From NCBI RefSeq assembly GCF_003026285.1, contig NZ_PYOD01000003.1:248001-312000 (forward strand): DNA of 64,000 bases, written 5' to 3'. The stretch is from Photobacterium profundum (GTDB lineage: Bacteria; Pseudomonadota; Gammaproteobacteria; Enterobacterales; Vibrionaceae). The translations under genes were made by a program, and so were the position numbers. Of this stretch, positions 26,528 to 36,118 are shown piece by piece (position 1 is the first letter of the stretch; each line of letters starts with the position of its first letter). Under the pieces are notes generated by a model that had not been told where the DNA came from, searched no databases, and saw only the letters and a list, made by a program, of their open reading frames with translations.

Positions 26528-27937
26528 ATGAAAAAACTGCTCACCCTTGCTATACCTCTTATTATTTCTCAACTGGTTGCGCAATTACTGGTCTTTACCG
26601 ATGTCTGGATGATGGCAAAAATGAGCGTACTGGCGATTGCTGGTGGCGGATTAGGCGCATCGGTTTATTCATTTGTCTTTATTATTGCGGGTAGTACCGT
26701 CGGGTGTGTCGCGAATTTAATTGCTATCGCGTATGGTAAGCGAGTACGACAACCTGATGCGGGTAACACTGAAATTCGCACCGCAGTAAAGGGCGGAATA
26801 CTGCTATCTTTACTACTTACCGTTACACTTCAGCCATTTTTTGTCATGCTTAAAGATTGGTTATTAATGGCCGATCAAGATCCACAAGCTGTTGCCTTGG
26901 CTATGGATTACATAAATGCATTAAAGTGGTCAATGCTTCCAACCTTAATGTTGTTAGTATTACGAAGCCTTGTTAGTGCGTTTGGTGATACGCGTTCGAT
27001 AATGGTGATGTCGATTGCAACGGTTATTTTGAATGTGCCTATTAGCTATGTACTCGCATTCAGAATGGACATGGGAATTGCAGGTTTAGGTTATGGTTCG
27101 TCGTTGGCGTCGTTGATTATTATGGCTGTTTATGGGCATTGGGTATTTAATCGTCCTCGTTATCGCCAATTTAATCCATTTTCCAAGTTACATGAATACC
27201 GTTTGGGTACCATCAAACCATTATTGGCCATTGGTGTGCCGATTATGATCGCGACACTACTTGAGCATGCCTTATTTTCTGGTGGCGCATTATTAGCCGG
27301 TACGTTGGGTGCCGTTTCATTAGCTATTCATCAGATAGCGATGCAGTGTTTGAACTTATCATGGAATATTGCCTTTGGGTTTTCACAAGCGGCTTCTATT
27401 TTAGTTAGCCAGCATTTTGGTCGTGGTGAACCAAATATGGTAAGGCTGTATGCTAAACAAGGGCTATTTATTGTAACCGCGACCAGTGCCGTCATTGGTT
27501 TGTTCTTGATTATTTGGCCTGAGTTTTTAACACAAGTATTCAGCATAGAAGGGGATGTAATGGCGCAAGAGTTAGTTGCAGCCTTACCTGCAGTGATGAT
27601 TATGGTTGCATTGTGTTTTATTGTTGATGCATGGCAGCTAACAGCGATTAGTGTATTACGCGGTATGAAGGTAGTAATAGCGCCAACGATTTCGACTGTG
27701 ATCGGCTATTGGCTTATTGGTTTACCTGCGGCATGGTTACTCATGAAATTAATGGGTGTAAAAGGTGTATGGGCCGGTTTTGCGATTGGTTTAGCTGCAA
27801 CAGGCTTAATGTTAGTTATATTGCTATTTAAATCATTAACACGCTTTGAAAACCAGATTAGAAAACAAAATGATGAAGATGCGTATAACCTTAATAAGAA
27901 CGATAATATAACCCCGCAAACGATTACAGTACTGTAA
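26528..27937 (+). CDS. MATE-family exporter (NorM-like)
   Basis: A 469-residue protein with twelve predicted helices in two similar halves. Recognisable parts are LAIPLIISQLVAQLLVFTDVWMM (helix 1), GSTVGCVANLIAIAYGK and the second-half IGVPIMIATLLEHALF near residue 240 with SLAIHQIAMQ. It should export toxic cations or metabolites in exchange for Na+ or H+. A short hydrophilic tail (residues 435-469, rich in Asn and Asp) is extra. Divergent from a LysR regulator, which suggests inducible expression. Confidence 0.87.
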   Translation: MKKLLTLAIPLIISQLVAQLLVFTDVWMMAKMSVLAIAGGGLGASVYSFVFIIAGSTVGCVANLIAIAYGKRVRQPDAGNTEIRTAVKGGILLSLLLTVTLQPFFVMLKDWLLMADQDPQAVALAMDYINALKWSMLPTLMLLVLRSLVSAFGDTRSIMVMSIATVILNVPISYVLAFRMDMGIAGLGYGSSLASLIIMAVYGHWVFNRPRYRQFNPFSKLHEYRLGTIKPLLAIGVPIMIATLLEHALFSGGALLAGTLGAVSLAIHQIAMQCLNLSWNIAFGFSQAASILVSQHFGRGEPNMVRLYAKQGLFIVTATSAVIGLFLIIWPEFLTQVFSIEGDVMAQELVAALPAVMIMVALCFIVDAWQLTAISVLRGMKVVIAPTISTVIGYWLIGLPAAWLLMKLMGVKGVWAGFAIGLAATGLMLVILLFKSLTRFENQIRKQNDEDAYNLNKNDNITPQTITVL

Positions 27938-27990
27938 TTTCATCAAAAAGCAGTAAACGTTCACTGTAACTTATATTGTTGTTTTTATTA

Positions 27991-28023
27991 AACCGTTGCT
28001 TCGATAAGCAACGGTTTTTTTAT
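27991..28023 (+). terminator. Terminator of the NorM-like exporter gene
   Basis: Perfect 10-base arms AACCGTTGCT and AGCAACGGTT with a 6-base loop, then T7. Confidence 0.88.
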
Positions 28024-28069
28024 TGCTTAAGCATATCTAACGTGAATGCGTGAAGGGGCATTAATTAAT

Positions 28070-28095
28070 TTAAATGAGAATCATTCTTGATCTCA
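28070..28095. promoter_or_regulatory. Fur-box-like operator of the peptidase/receptor operon
   Basis: TTAAATGAGAATCATTCTT (28070-28088) matches 13 of 19 positions of the classical Fur box and contains the exact core AGAATCATTCT palindrome. A second, overlapping pair of arms AATGAGA and TCTCATT spans 28073-28097. It sits 56 bases before the first gene, so iron-loaded Fur probably represses the operon. Confidence 0.7.
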
Positions 28096-28144
28096 TTCGT
28101 ATTGATGTGTATTATTTGCAAAAAATCGCTTCTATAAGTTTATT

Positions 28145-30154
28145 ATGTTGTTAAGTTCTGTGTTGTTAGCTTCGATGCTACAGAATCCTCTTTGTGATGT
28201 ATGTTGGTTACGTGATGATAGTCGTAAAAACGCGATGGTATTGACGTATTTAAAAAATGAAAATAAGACATCTGAATACTATTTAAAACCATTGATGGGC
28301 ACACAGGAAAAGCTGCTCAATGAATGGGAAGCTATGGCTGGAAATAAAGCAGAAAAACCTTGGTTCGATATTAATGGATACCACTATAAAACCTTTAATA
28401 AAGGTGTTCGTGGCGTAGTGGTTCGGAAAAATCAACAACGTGAAGATGTTGTGATTAATATGAATCAGCGTGCTGAAAACCATGCTTATTATCGTTTAGG
28501 GAATTGGAGTGTTAGTCCCAATAACCGTTTAGTTGCTATCGCAGAGAATACGGTAGGTGATGATAATTATAGTATTTCAATAATCGATATAGCATCAGGT
28601 GAAATAGTAACTCAATTTTTGGGTGAGTATGCTGATACCTTGGTGTGGAAATCAGATAATGAAGTGATTGTTGTTGAAAATGAAGCCAATACATATCGAC
28701 CATATAAAGTAGTATTGCAAAATATGAAGACAAACACATCAGTCATGTTATACCAAGAAACAAACCCTGCTTGGTTAGTTTCTGCTTATACGGCATCCGA
28801 TGCGAAAAGCATTCTTATTCAGAGTAATAATCATAATACGAGCGTTCAATACCTATTACGATCAGAAGAAAAGCCGGGTATTGATCCAAAGACCGCGCTT
28901 CGATTAGTTAAACCTCGCAAAAATGGCGTCGAATATTATGTTGATGTGTTGGATGGAAAGTATTACATAAAGTCGAATCAAGGTGGGAAATTTGCAATTT
29001 ACACTGCGCAGGATGTGCAACGTGAATGGACGCCTATTATCGAACCTAAAGGGGATCTCACCCGTTGGTATCTTGCTAGTCGCCGTATTGTGATTGAAGA
29101 GAAAAAACAAGGAATAACATTACTGGAAGGTTTTGATCTTCAGGGCCAAAAAGTATTCAGTAATAATCAGTCAAAAGCTGCATCTGTTGGGTGGATGGCT
29201 CGAAATACGAACCCAGCGAGTCAGACGATTAATGTACGTACCATGGGGTTAAGCCAACCACCAGCATGGACAAAGCTTGATATAGAGACTGGTGAAACAG
29301 TCAGTTCAGAGGCTGATGTATATAACCAATTTGATACGAATAATTACGTATCAGAATTAATAAGTGTAAAACATCAAGGTGTAGAGGTGCCTGTATCTCT
29401 GGTATACCGCAAGGATATGCTTACCGATGATTCACCAGTATTTCTTTACGGTTATGGTGCTTATGGCGTCACCATGCGTCCATATTTTATGCCGCAGATT
29501 ATTTCATTAGTCGATCGAGGTGCAGTGTATGCCATTGCACATGTTCGTGGTGGTGGATTTAAAGGTGATGATTGGTATCAGGCAGGCAAAGGCGTAAACC
29601 GACTTAATAGTATTCAAGATTTTACTGCTGTCGCTCAGGTTATGAAGCAATTTCGTATAGAGTCATCATCCGCAAAGGTCGTGGACCGAGACATTTTAGC
29701 ACTAGGTAGTAGTGCCGGTGGTACGCTTGTCGCTGCAGCAATCAACCAGCATCCTGAATTATTTAAAGGAGCTGCACTGCAGGTGCCATTTGTTGATGTA
29801 CTAAGTAGTATGTCTGATGAATCTATTCCATTAACTCGCCAACAATATGCAGAATGGGGAAACCCGAATAAGCCTGAAGAACGTAATGTGATGCGTGCTT
29901 ACAGTCCGTTTGACAATATTTCAGCACAAGACTATCCCGCGATGTTGGTGCGAAGTGGCTTATTTGATAGTCGCGTACCTTACTGGGAAGCAGCTAAATA
30001 TACCGCCCGTATTAAAGCATTATCGACAGCTAATAACCCTTATTTATTAGTTACAGATTTGCAGTCTGGACACAGTACAGACCGCACTAAGGCACTACGC
30101 CAACAAGCGATGGATTACGCATTTTTGCTCAATCTGACCAACCTTAATAAATAA
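28145..30154 (+). CDS. Prolyl-oligopeptidase-family (S9, oligopeptidase B-like) peptidase
   Basis: The 669-residue protein has an N-terminal beta-propeller (about 30-400) and a C-terminal hydrolase domain. The WLRDDSRKNAMVLTYLKNEN stretch near residue 22 is the oligopeptidase B start. The triad is visible: Ser523 in GSSAGG (usual form GGSAGG), Asp608 in SGLFDSRVPYWE and His643 in SGHST. These enzymes cut peptides, not folded proteins, often after Lys/Arg. A short hydrophobic N-terminus could be a signal or a clipped N-terminus; upstream ribosome site is weak. It is first in a five-gene operon, 17 bases before the receptor gene, so it may process an imported peptide. Confidence 0.85.
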   Translation: MLLSSVLLASMLQNPLCDVCWLRDDSRKNAMVLTYLKNENKTSEYYLKPLMGTQEKLLNEWEAMAGNKAEKPWFDINGYHYKTFNKGVRGVVVRKNQQREDVVINMNQRAENHAYYRLGNWSVSPNNRLVAIAENTVGDDNYSISIIDIASGEIVTQFLGEYADTLVWKSDNEVIVVENEANTYRPYKVVLQNMKTNTSVMLYQETNPAWLVSAYTASDAKSILIQSNNHNTSVQYLLRSEEKPGIDPKTALRLVKPRKNGVEYYVDVLDGKYYIKSNQGGKFAIYTAQDVQREWTPIIEPKGDLTRWYLASRRIVIEEKKQGITLLEGFDLQGQKVFSNNQSKAASVGWMARNTNPASQTINVRTMGLSQPPAWTKLDIETGETVSSEADVYNQFDTNNYVSELISVKHQGVEVPVSLVYRKDMLTDDSPVFLYGYGAYGVTMRPYFMPQIISLVDRGAVYAIAHVRGGGFKGDDWYQAGKGVNRLNSIQDFTAVAQVMKQFRIESSSAKVVDRDILALGSSAGGTLVAAAINQHPELFKGAALQVPFVDVLSSMSDESIPLTRQQYAEWGNPNKPEERNVMRAYSPFDNISAQDYPAMLVRSGLFDSRVPYWEAAKYTARIKALSTANNPYLLVTDLQSGHSTDRTKALRQQAMDYAFLLNLTNLNK

Positions 30155-30171
30155 TAATAAGTAGTATACCC

Positions 30172-32289
30172 ATGAATAAGACAGTGCTCGCTGTAGCGGT
30201 TTCTGCACTCTGCGGAAATGTACACGCTGCTGATATGTCATCAACACAATCGCAAAATACATCTGTTTCTCAAACAAATGTCGTGATGGTAACCGCTCAA
30301 AAAATTGAAAAAGAACCTTATGAAGTGAATGGCTCCGTAACGGTTATTACATCCGACGAGCTGGAGCGCGAAGGTGCAACAGAACTTTATGATAGTTTGA
30401 AGAATATTCCTGGTGTCAGTGTAAGCGGTGGTGCGGGGCGCCCTCAGAATATTACGATCCGTGGTATGCGTGGTAACCGTATTAAAATCATTGAAGATGG
30501 TGTTGAGACGGGAGACGGTTACGGTGCTGATGATTTAAGCGACAAAGTGGGCCGCAATAGTTTTGATCTGTCTGCGGCGAAACAGCTCGAAGTAGTAAAA
30601 GGTGCAGGATCCTCCCTTTATGGTTCTGGTGCCCTTGGTGGTCTAATAGTAATAACGACCAAAGATGCATCAGACTATTTAACGCCAAGTAAAAATACAG
30701 CGGTTGAAGTCAGCACTAATTATGTGGGTGAAAGTGACAAAATAAAAGGCACAGTAAATTTTGCACAGCGTATTGGCTCTTCTGAACATCTAATTCGTTA
30801 TAGCCAATGGATGGGCGGTGAATCTGAGAATTATACGGGCGAAGTATATGATCGAGATGTTGACGGATTTGATCTTTCTTTAACCAGTAATTTTTATATT
30901 GGTGAACATCAAGAAATTAAAACCAAAGTTTCTTATTACGAAGATACAATGGATCGTAATGATCATGATAACTATAAGTCTGGTGATTTTAACGAAAACA
31001 CAGTTACCTCGTCTAATAAATATCAAGCGACGTATTTGTACAACGATGCTGACTTTGTATTATTTGATGACGCGAAAGTGCTAGGCTACTACCAATCTAC
31101 CAAAAGCAACAATAATAAAACACGGTATAAAACTAAGCTAGTTCAAAATATAAATTACAAATTTCTGTTACTTGAGAACGGTCAGTTTGATGAAGAAAAA
31201 GTGGGGTTGAAAACAGAATTCCAACGTCACCTTGATAACCAAAATATAGTATGGGGTGTTGATACTGTTTTTAAAGAACACTCAAGAACGCTTGGAAAAG
31301 CCATTATTAGCGATGGCTCTACATCTACTTCCCAAACGAACCCTTTTGCTGATGCTAATACGTTTAATATTGGACTGTATGCGCACGATGACATTATGTG
31401 GGATGCGTGGGATATCGGTTTCGGCGTTCGATATGATTTTCACCAGTTAACCCCGAAAGATAAAAACCAACTAGCCAGCAATGGCTATAACTTCGCACTT
31501 AGTGATACCACATCAAGTGAAATATCACCGTCATTTTCGATTGGTTATAACTTTACCGATGAGCTGAAGACGTATTTTAGCTATAACCACGGCTTCAATT
31601 CACCTAATTATGCCAAAGTCTATGGCTATGTACCTCATGATGGTGTACCGCCATTTGAGATAGTACCGAATTATAATCTGAAAGCTGAAACCAGCGACAA
31701 CTTTGAGATCGGTGTGAAATCTCGCATGGGTATTTATAGTGTCAATGCGGCGGTGTTTTACAGCGATTTTGAGAATTTCATTCGCACGAAACAAACGGGT
31801 ATGAACAGTGATAATGGTCGTCTAACCATTCAATATGTGAATCTCGACAAAGTGAAGTCATACGGTTTTGAGATGGGGGCAAGTGCTGACATAAGCGAAA
31901 CAGTAACCGCTTCTGGTAGTGTTGGCGTAGTGACCGCTGAAGAAGAGAACGGCGCATATGTTGAAACATCGACCCCATGGGAAGGTAATTTAGCGCTTCA
32001 TTACAGTCAAGATTTTGATGCGTTTGTGCGGTGGAGTTTCGCAGCAGCGATGAATAAAGTACCAACTTGCTCTGATGGTGAATGTGTAACAACAGCTGGC
32101 TGGGGAACGGTTGATTTAGGCCTAAGTTATGAGCCTATTACCGATCTATTCATTAGTGGCAACCTTAATAACCTTTTTGATCGCGAATATGTACGTTACC
32201 AAGATGTAGGTGGTATGTCGGATGCGCAATCAAAATACAATGCTGAAGCGGGACGTAATTTCAATGTCTTCGTGAAGTATAACTTTTAA
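30172..32289 (+). CDS. TonB-dependent outer membrane receptor, heme/hemoglobin type
   Basis: The 705-residue protein has a signal peptide (cleavage after VHA, near residue 20), a TonB box (VVMVTAQK, about 38-45), a plug with IRGMRGNRIKIIEDGVE and GSSLYGSGALGGLIVITTKDA (both typical of the hemoglobin/transferrin/lactoferrin receptor family), and a 22-strand barrel ending in aromatic YNF. The usual FRAP/NPNL pair of heme receptors is degraded to FNSPNYAKVYG and VPNYNLKAETSD. Energised uptake across the outer membrane is certain by family; heme versus another iron source or peptide is inference. A Fur-like box precedes the operon. Confidence 0.88.
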   Translation: MNKTVLAVAVSALCGNVHAADMSSTQSQNTSVSQTNVVMVTAQKIEKEPYEVNGSVTVITSDELEREGATELYDSLKNIPGVSVSGGAGRPQNITIRGMRGNRIKIIEDGVETGDGYGADDLSDKVGRNSFDLSAAKQLEVVKGAGSSLYGSGALGGLIVITTKDASDYLTPSKNTAVEVSTNYVGESDKIKGTVNFAQRIGSSEHLIRYSQWMGGESENYTGEVYDRDVDGFDLSLTSNFYIGEHQEIKTKVSYYEDTMDRNDHDNYKSGDFNENTVTSSNKYQATYLYNDADFVLFDDAKVLGYYQSTKSNNNKTRYKTKLVQNINYKFLLLENGQFDEEKVGLKTEFQRHLDNQNIVWGVDTVFKEHSRTLGKAIISDGSTSTSQTNPFADANTFNIGLYAHDDIMWDAWDIGFGVRYDFHQLTPKDKNQLASNGYNFALSDTTSSEISPSFSIGYNFTDELKTYFSYNHGFNSPNYAKVYGYVPHDGVPPFEIVPNYNLKAETSDNFEIGVKSRMGIYSVNAAVFYSDFENFIRTKQTGMNSDNGRLTIQYVNLDKVKSYGFEMGASADISETVTASGSVGVVTAEEENGAYVETSTPWEGNLALHYSQDFDAFVRWSFAAAMNKVPTCSDGECVTTAGWGTVDLGLSYEPITDLFISGNLNNLFDREYVRYQDVGGMSDAQSKYNAEAGRNFNVFVKYNF

Positions 32290-32300
32290 GGGGTGTTGTA

Positions 32301-34613
32301 ATGAAAAAGCACCTTTTAGCACTCTTGCTCCCTATTGTAGGCTCTTACTGCTCTTCACCGTTAGCAAGTATGATCGACTTTCCGTCAGACCCTGTTTATG
32401 TAACGTCTAGCGATGAAGCCAAGCAATTACTCGCGCAGCGTTATACATTAACTGGCTTAGTGAATGAAAGCGTTTCAACGAGCTTGTTGTCTACGCAATA
32501 TCGATTTTATCAAGGCTTTGCTAACGCTGTAGCGTGTAGTAGTTCGGTGGTTGTTACTGTCGATACAAACACCAAAGAAGTGGTGCAAATTTACACGCAC
32601 CTTTTAGACGAAAGTGAATGCCAATCTGCAAAAGAAGATAATCGAGCGATTGATCTTAATACACCAGAGCAAGCTTATGGTCCTTTTGTTGCTGCGGGTA
32701 ACGCAAAACAGATTGTTACCACGTCACTTAATGTTTTTGATCCTGATCCATTAACGGCATTGGAAGATATAACATTGGAATATTCCGATGTGATATCAAA
32801 TGCGGCCTATTCACTGTATTCCGATATTGAAGTGACAGAAGTGGCTGGTACACGGTATTTAGAAAATAGCCGTGTTAGGGCTGTCGATGTACGTGCTTTT
32901 GACCTTGATGGCGATGGTGCCTTGGAAGCTGATGTTAGCCAGCAAGGGATCATAACGTCGGCAAGTGATTTTACTATAGAGCGAGATATAAAGGATTATG
33001 AAAATAAGCATACACAGTTCTTAGATACTATGGCGTTTTATCACATTGATAAATCAGTGCAGTATTTACAGCAACTTGGTTTCGACATTTTCAGCGAACC
33101 TGTTCAATTTGATGCATTTTTTGGTAATAAAGATAATTCAACTGCGTACTTAGCCCAAAATGTGATTGTATTTGGCAATGGCGTATCTGCAGATGCAGAA
33201 GATGCCGATGTGATTCTGCATGAGCTGGGTCATATGATTAACTTCTCTTTAGTTAAGCGCTGGCGTGACGGTGATACCGGGGCGATTGGTGAAGGATTGG
33301 GAGATTATTGGGCGGCTTCTTCTCGCTACCGCACTAATAAAACATTTCAACCCGATATCGTATTCAGTTGGGATGGGGTAAATACCTCGAAAACAAGTAC
33401 GCGTATTTTGAATGATGCTGAAGCACGCTATGTACCCGGTGTGTCGTATCCTGCGCATGTGGTCAGAAATGGTTCTAATGTCGATCAGTTATGGTCAACG
33501 CCTTTATTTCAAGTATTGAAGCTTGCGGTTGCTGAGCACGGTGAACTCGCACATGAACATATCGACCGTATTATTTGGGAAGGTATCGCGGCATTAGGTG
33601 GCGGAGTAACAATGCCTGACGCTGCTTTAAGTATCGTAAAAGCGGCAGAACGGCTCTATCCTCAAAGCAATTACAGTGATTTATTTGTTAAGCAGTTTAA
33701 AGCGCATAATATTTTAACGAATACGGTCGCTTTTTATGCGCCGCAGTTTTTGATGGTTAAAGATGGAAAAGCCAAGGTTGCATTAGATCTATTTAATATC
33801 TCAGGTAAAAACATTCATACATTTACTGGCCGCTTTGAACAGTCTGATGATGTCGTTTCGCTTAGTAGTATTGCTTCGTTTGATACTGCTGCGCGTACCT
33901 CGGTCACAGTAAAAGTGCCTGATAGTACGCAGTGTGGTGAAGCATTCCCCTTTAATGCTGAAACGGTTACAGATTTTAATAACCAGCAAATTCCTACTCA
34001 AGGTGAATACAGCATTCCGTTTGTCGTGTGTACACCTAAACTGACGCACACTCCAAAAGTGGAAAACTCAGCCTTGAGCGATGCAACTTCTACAGTAGGG
34101 GGGCTTGGGGGTAATAAAATTGGCGTTAAATCGTATTTACTGACCTTAACTGATACCGCCGTGCTGGATAATGATTTTTCAGTTTCGCTGCATATCAAAC
34201 ATAAGCGCATATCTGATTTAAAAGTCACGCTAACGCCACCAGTCGGCGACCGTGAAATTACTTTGCTCGCTTATGACAACATTCAGCAAGATGACTTTAA
34301 TCAACAATTGATGTCCCGATTTAATCAGGAAGTTAATCGTTTGAAAGGTGAATCACTTGAAGGCACTTGGACGTTAAAAGTAACTGATCGCGTCGTGGGT
34401 GAAAGCGGCGAGCTGGTTTCTTGGGGCATCGCGAATATTTCAGGTTATAGCAAACCAGAAACAGCAACAGATGAAACAAATAATAACAATAACAATAACA
34501 ATGGAAACAACGGAGCGACGGACAATAACAGCGGATCGGGTGGAGGAAGCCTAGGTTGGTTGTCGTTGTTTATGCTTGTCGTCATTAATAAATTAAGAAA
34601 AAATACTCCGTAA
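32301..34613 (+). CDS. Secreted zinc metalloprotease with P domain and GlyGly-CTERM
   Basis: The 770-residue protein has a signal peptide, a gluzincin active site (His307-Glu308-Leu-Gly-His311 in ILHELGHMINF) and a second-zinc-ligand motif GEGLGDYWA with Glu331, resembling fungalysin-like proteases. From about 575 to 715 there is a proprotein-convertase P (Homo B) domain ending in WTLKVTDRVVGESGELVSWGI. An Asn/Gly-rich linker then leads to a C-terminal GSGGGSLGWLSLFML hydrophobic helix and a short Lys/Arg tail: the GlyGly-CTERM signal cleaved by rhombosortase in bacteria with type II secretion. It should act outside the cell on a protein. No rhombosortase gene is in the window. Confidence 0.85.
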   Translation: MKKHLLALLLPIVGSYCSSPLASMIDFPSDPVYVTSSDEAKQLLAQRYTLTGLVNESVSTSLLSTQYRFYQGFANAVACSSSVVVTVDTNTKEVVQIYTHLLDESECQSAKEDNRAIDLNTPEQAYGPFVAAGNAKQIVTTSLNVFDPDPLTALEDITLEYSDVISNAAYSLYSDIEVTEVAGTRYLENSRVRAVDVRAFDLDGDGALEADVSQQGIITSASDFTIERDIKDYENKHTQFLDTMAFYHIDKSVQYLQQLGFDIFSEPVQFDAFFGNKDNSTAYLAQNVIVFGNGVSADAEDADVILHELGHMINFSLVKRWRDGDTGAIGEGLGDYWAASSRYRTNKTFQPDIVFSWDGVNTSKTSTRILNDAEARYVPGVSYPAHVVRNGSNVDQLWSTPLFQVLKLAVAEHGELAHEHIDRIIWEGIAALGGGVTMPDAALSIVKAAERLYPQSNYSDLFVKQFKAHNILTNTVAFYAPQFLMVKDGKAKVALDLFNISGKNIHTFTGRFEQSDDVVSLSSIASFDTAARTSVTVKVPDSTQCGEAFPFNAETVTDFNNQQIPTQGEYSIPFVVCTPKLTHTPKVENSALSDATSTVGGLGGNKIGVKSYLLTLTDTAVLDNDFSVSLHIKHKRISDLKVTLTPPVGDREITLLAYDNIQQDDFNQQLMSRFNQEVNRLKGESLEGTWTLKVTDRVVGESGELVSWGIANISGYSKPETATDETNNNNNNNNGNNGATDNNSGSGGGSLGWLSLFMLVVINKLRKNTP

Positions 34614-34627
34614 TAATAGGTGAAATA

Positions 34628-36106
34628 ATGAATTTTAAACTTTCCATCGTTGGTGCAATTGTCAGCATTGCACTAACCGGTTGTAATGGATCTTCCGACT
34701 CTGTTTTAGATGGTGTTTCTACTGGCGGCACAGACTCTAAATTAACGTATACGTTAACAGGTAAAATTAGCGAGGGTTTCAGTGACGGCATAATGGCTTG
34801 TGTCGATCTTAATAGTGATTTGACGTGTGATAATAATGATATTGTTATCGAATCTACGGATGGCACTTTTACACTAAAAAGTGACAGCTCTTCGTTATTA
34901 ACCAAACCTGTCGTGGTTTATGGCAGTAACGTAAATTCAGTGAAGTTATCTAATGGGTATGATTTTAAGCTTGTAAGCCCAGCATCGAAAGAGTTTGGAG
35001 AAGGTAAGGTTATTACGGTTTCAGCCGTATCATCCCTTGTTTTTTCAAAAATGAATGATGCGATAAACCCGTTACTGTTTTCAGGTGCAGTGAAAAGCGT
35101 TAAACAATCTCTTAATACACATATCAGCAGTGATATTGATAACATTTTCGCAATCGAATTATCTGATGAGGCTGAAAAGCAGAAACTCAATCATTTTAAT
35201 GACAATTTTGTACAGTATATGAAAGAACTTGATGCAAACGGAGAGTTTAAATCAAACTTATTGAAAGTCGGTACTGAAGCTGAATATGTTGTAAAAGCTT
35301 TTGCTGCCAATGATAAAGATGCGATCACGATAGTTAAAAGTAAAATTAAAAATAATACCCTTAAAGCCTTTGGTTCTAATGATACAGGTGTAACTCAACA
35401 TTTTGTAAATGGTGAAATGCAAGCTCAAGCCAGTGATGAGTTTCCTGGGCAAGATGCCGATTATGGTCTTGATAGCAATGGAGAGTCAGGGTTCAATTTG
35501 GTTAAAATTGATAATAAAGGTAACGAACTTACACAAAGTGCCGAGAATTGGGATTGTGTAAAAGATCTTAATACTGGTTTGATGTGGGAAGTGAAGGTTG
35601 ATGATGTAACGAGCCCACGCCATAAAGCCCGAAGCTATGAACTGAAAACGGCAACCTATACACCTAACAAAAACGATCACGCTCTTGCGACGTGCAGTAC
35701 AGATGGAAATAGTGATTTTTGTAACACCGAGCAATATGTTAACCACATCAATACAATTAAGCTGTGTGGCAACAGTGATTGGCGTTTACCCACCGCTAAC
35801 GAGCAATTTGATTTACTGGATCTGAGTGAATCGCGCAGACTGCACGATGCTGATTTATTAACGGGGATGAACTTGAATTTTTTCCCATATATAAATGGTG
35901 GTAATGATGATCTGGGTTGGTATTGGAATACGACCCGTTTTACAACGGATGATCCCGAAGCGCTTATTTATACCAGTGTAGATCAAGCAGGAGATACCAT
36001 TGGGGATCTGACTTACGGCATTGATCTTTGTAAGAGCGATAAAGCCGTTGATGAAGATGGTTGTTATTACGAGAATGCGCTATTGGTTCGCTTGGTTACA
36101 GAATAA
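34628..36106 (+). CDS. Lipoprotein with C-terminal DUF1566 (Lcl C-terminal-like) domain
   Basis: The 492-residue protein has a lipoprotein signal (LTGC, Cys19), a variable N-terminal part of about 290 residues with beta-rich segments (SEGFSDGIMACVDLNSDLTCD), and a DUF1566 domain from about residue 310: CVKDLNTGLMWEVK, NHINTIKLCGNSDWRLPTANE and later WYWNTTRF. DUF1566 is the domain at the C-terminus of the Legionella adhesin Lcl; there it contributes to surface binding. Fourth in the operon, 14 bases after the protease. Outer-surface location is likely; role unknown. Confidence 0.75.
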   Translation: MNFKLSIVGAIVSIALTGCNGSSDSVLDGVSTGGTDSKLTYTLTGKISEGFSDGIMACVDLNSDLTCDNNDIVIESTDGTFTLKSDSSSLLTKPVVVYGSNVNSVKLSNGYDFKLVSPASKEFGEGKVITVSAVSSLVFSKMNDAINPLLFSGAVKSVKQSLNTHISSDIDNIFAIELSDEAEKQKLNHFNDNFVQYMKELDANGEFKSNLLKVGTEAEYVVKAFAANDKDAITIVKSKIKNNTLKAFGSNDTGVTQHFVNGEMQAQASDEFPGQDADYGLDSNGESGFNLVKIDNKGNELTQSAENWDCVKDLNTGLMWEVKVDDVTSPRHKARSYELKTATYTPNKNDHALATCSTDGNSDFCNTEQYVNHINTIKLCGNSDWRLPTANEQFDLLDLSESRRLHDADLLTGMNLNFFPYINGGNDDLGWYWNTTRFTTDDPEALIYTSVDQAGDTIGDLTYGIDLCKSDKAVDEDGCYYENALLVRLVTE

Positions 36107-36118
36107 GGGATAAGAAAA

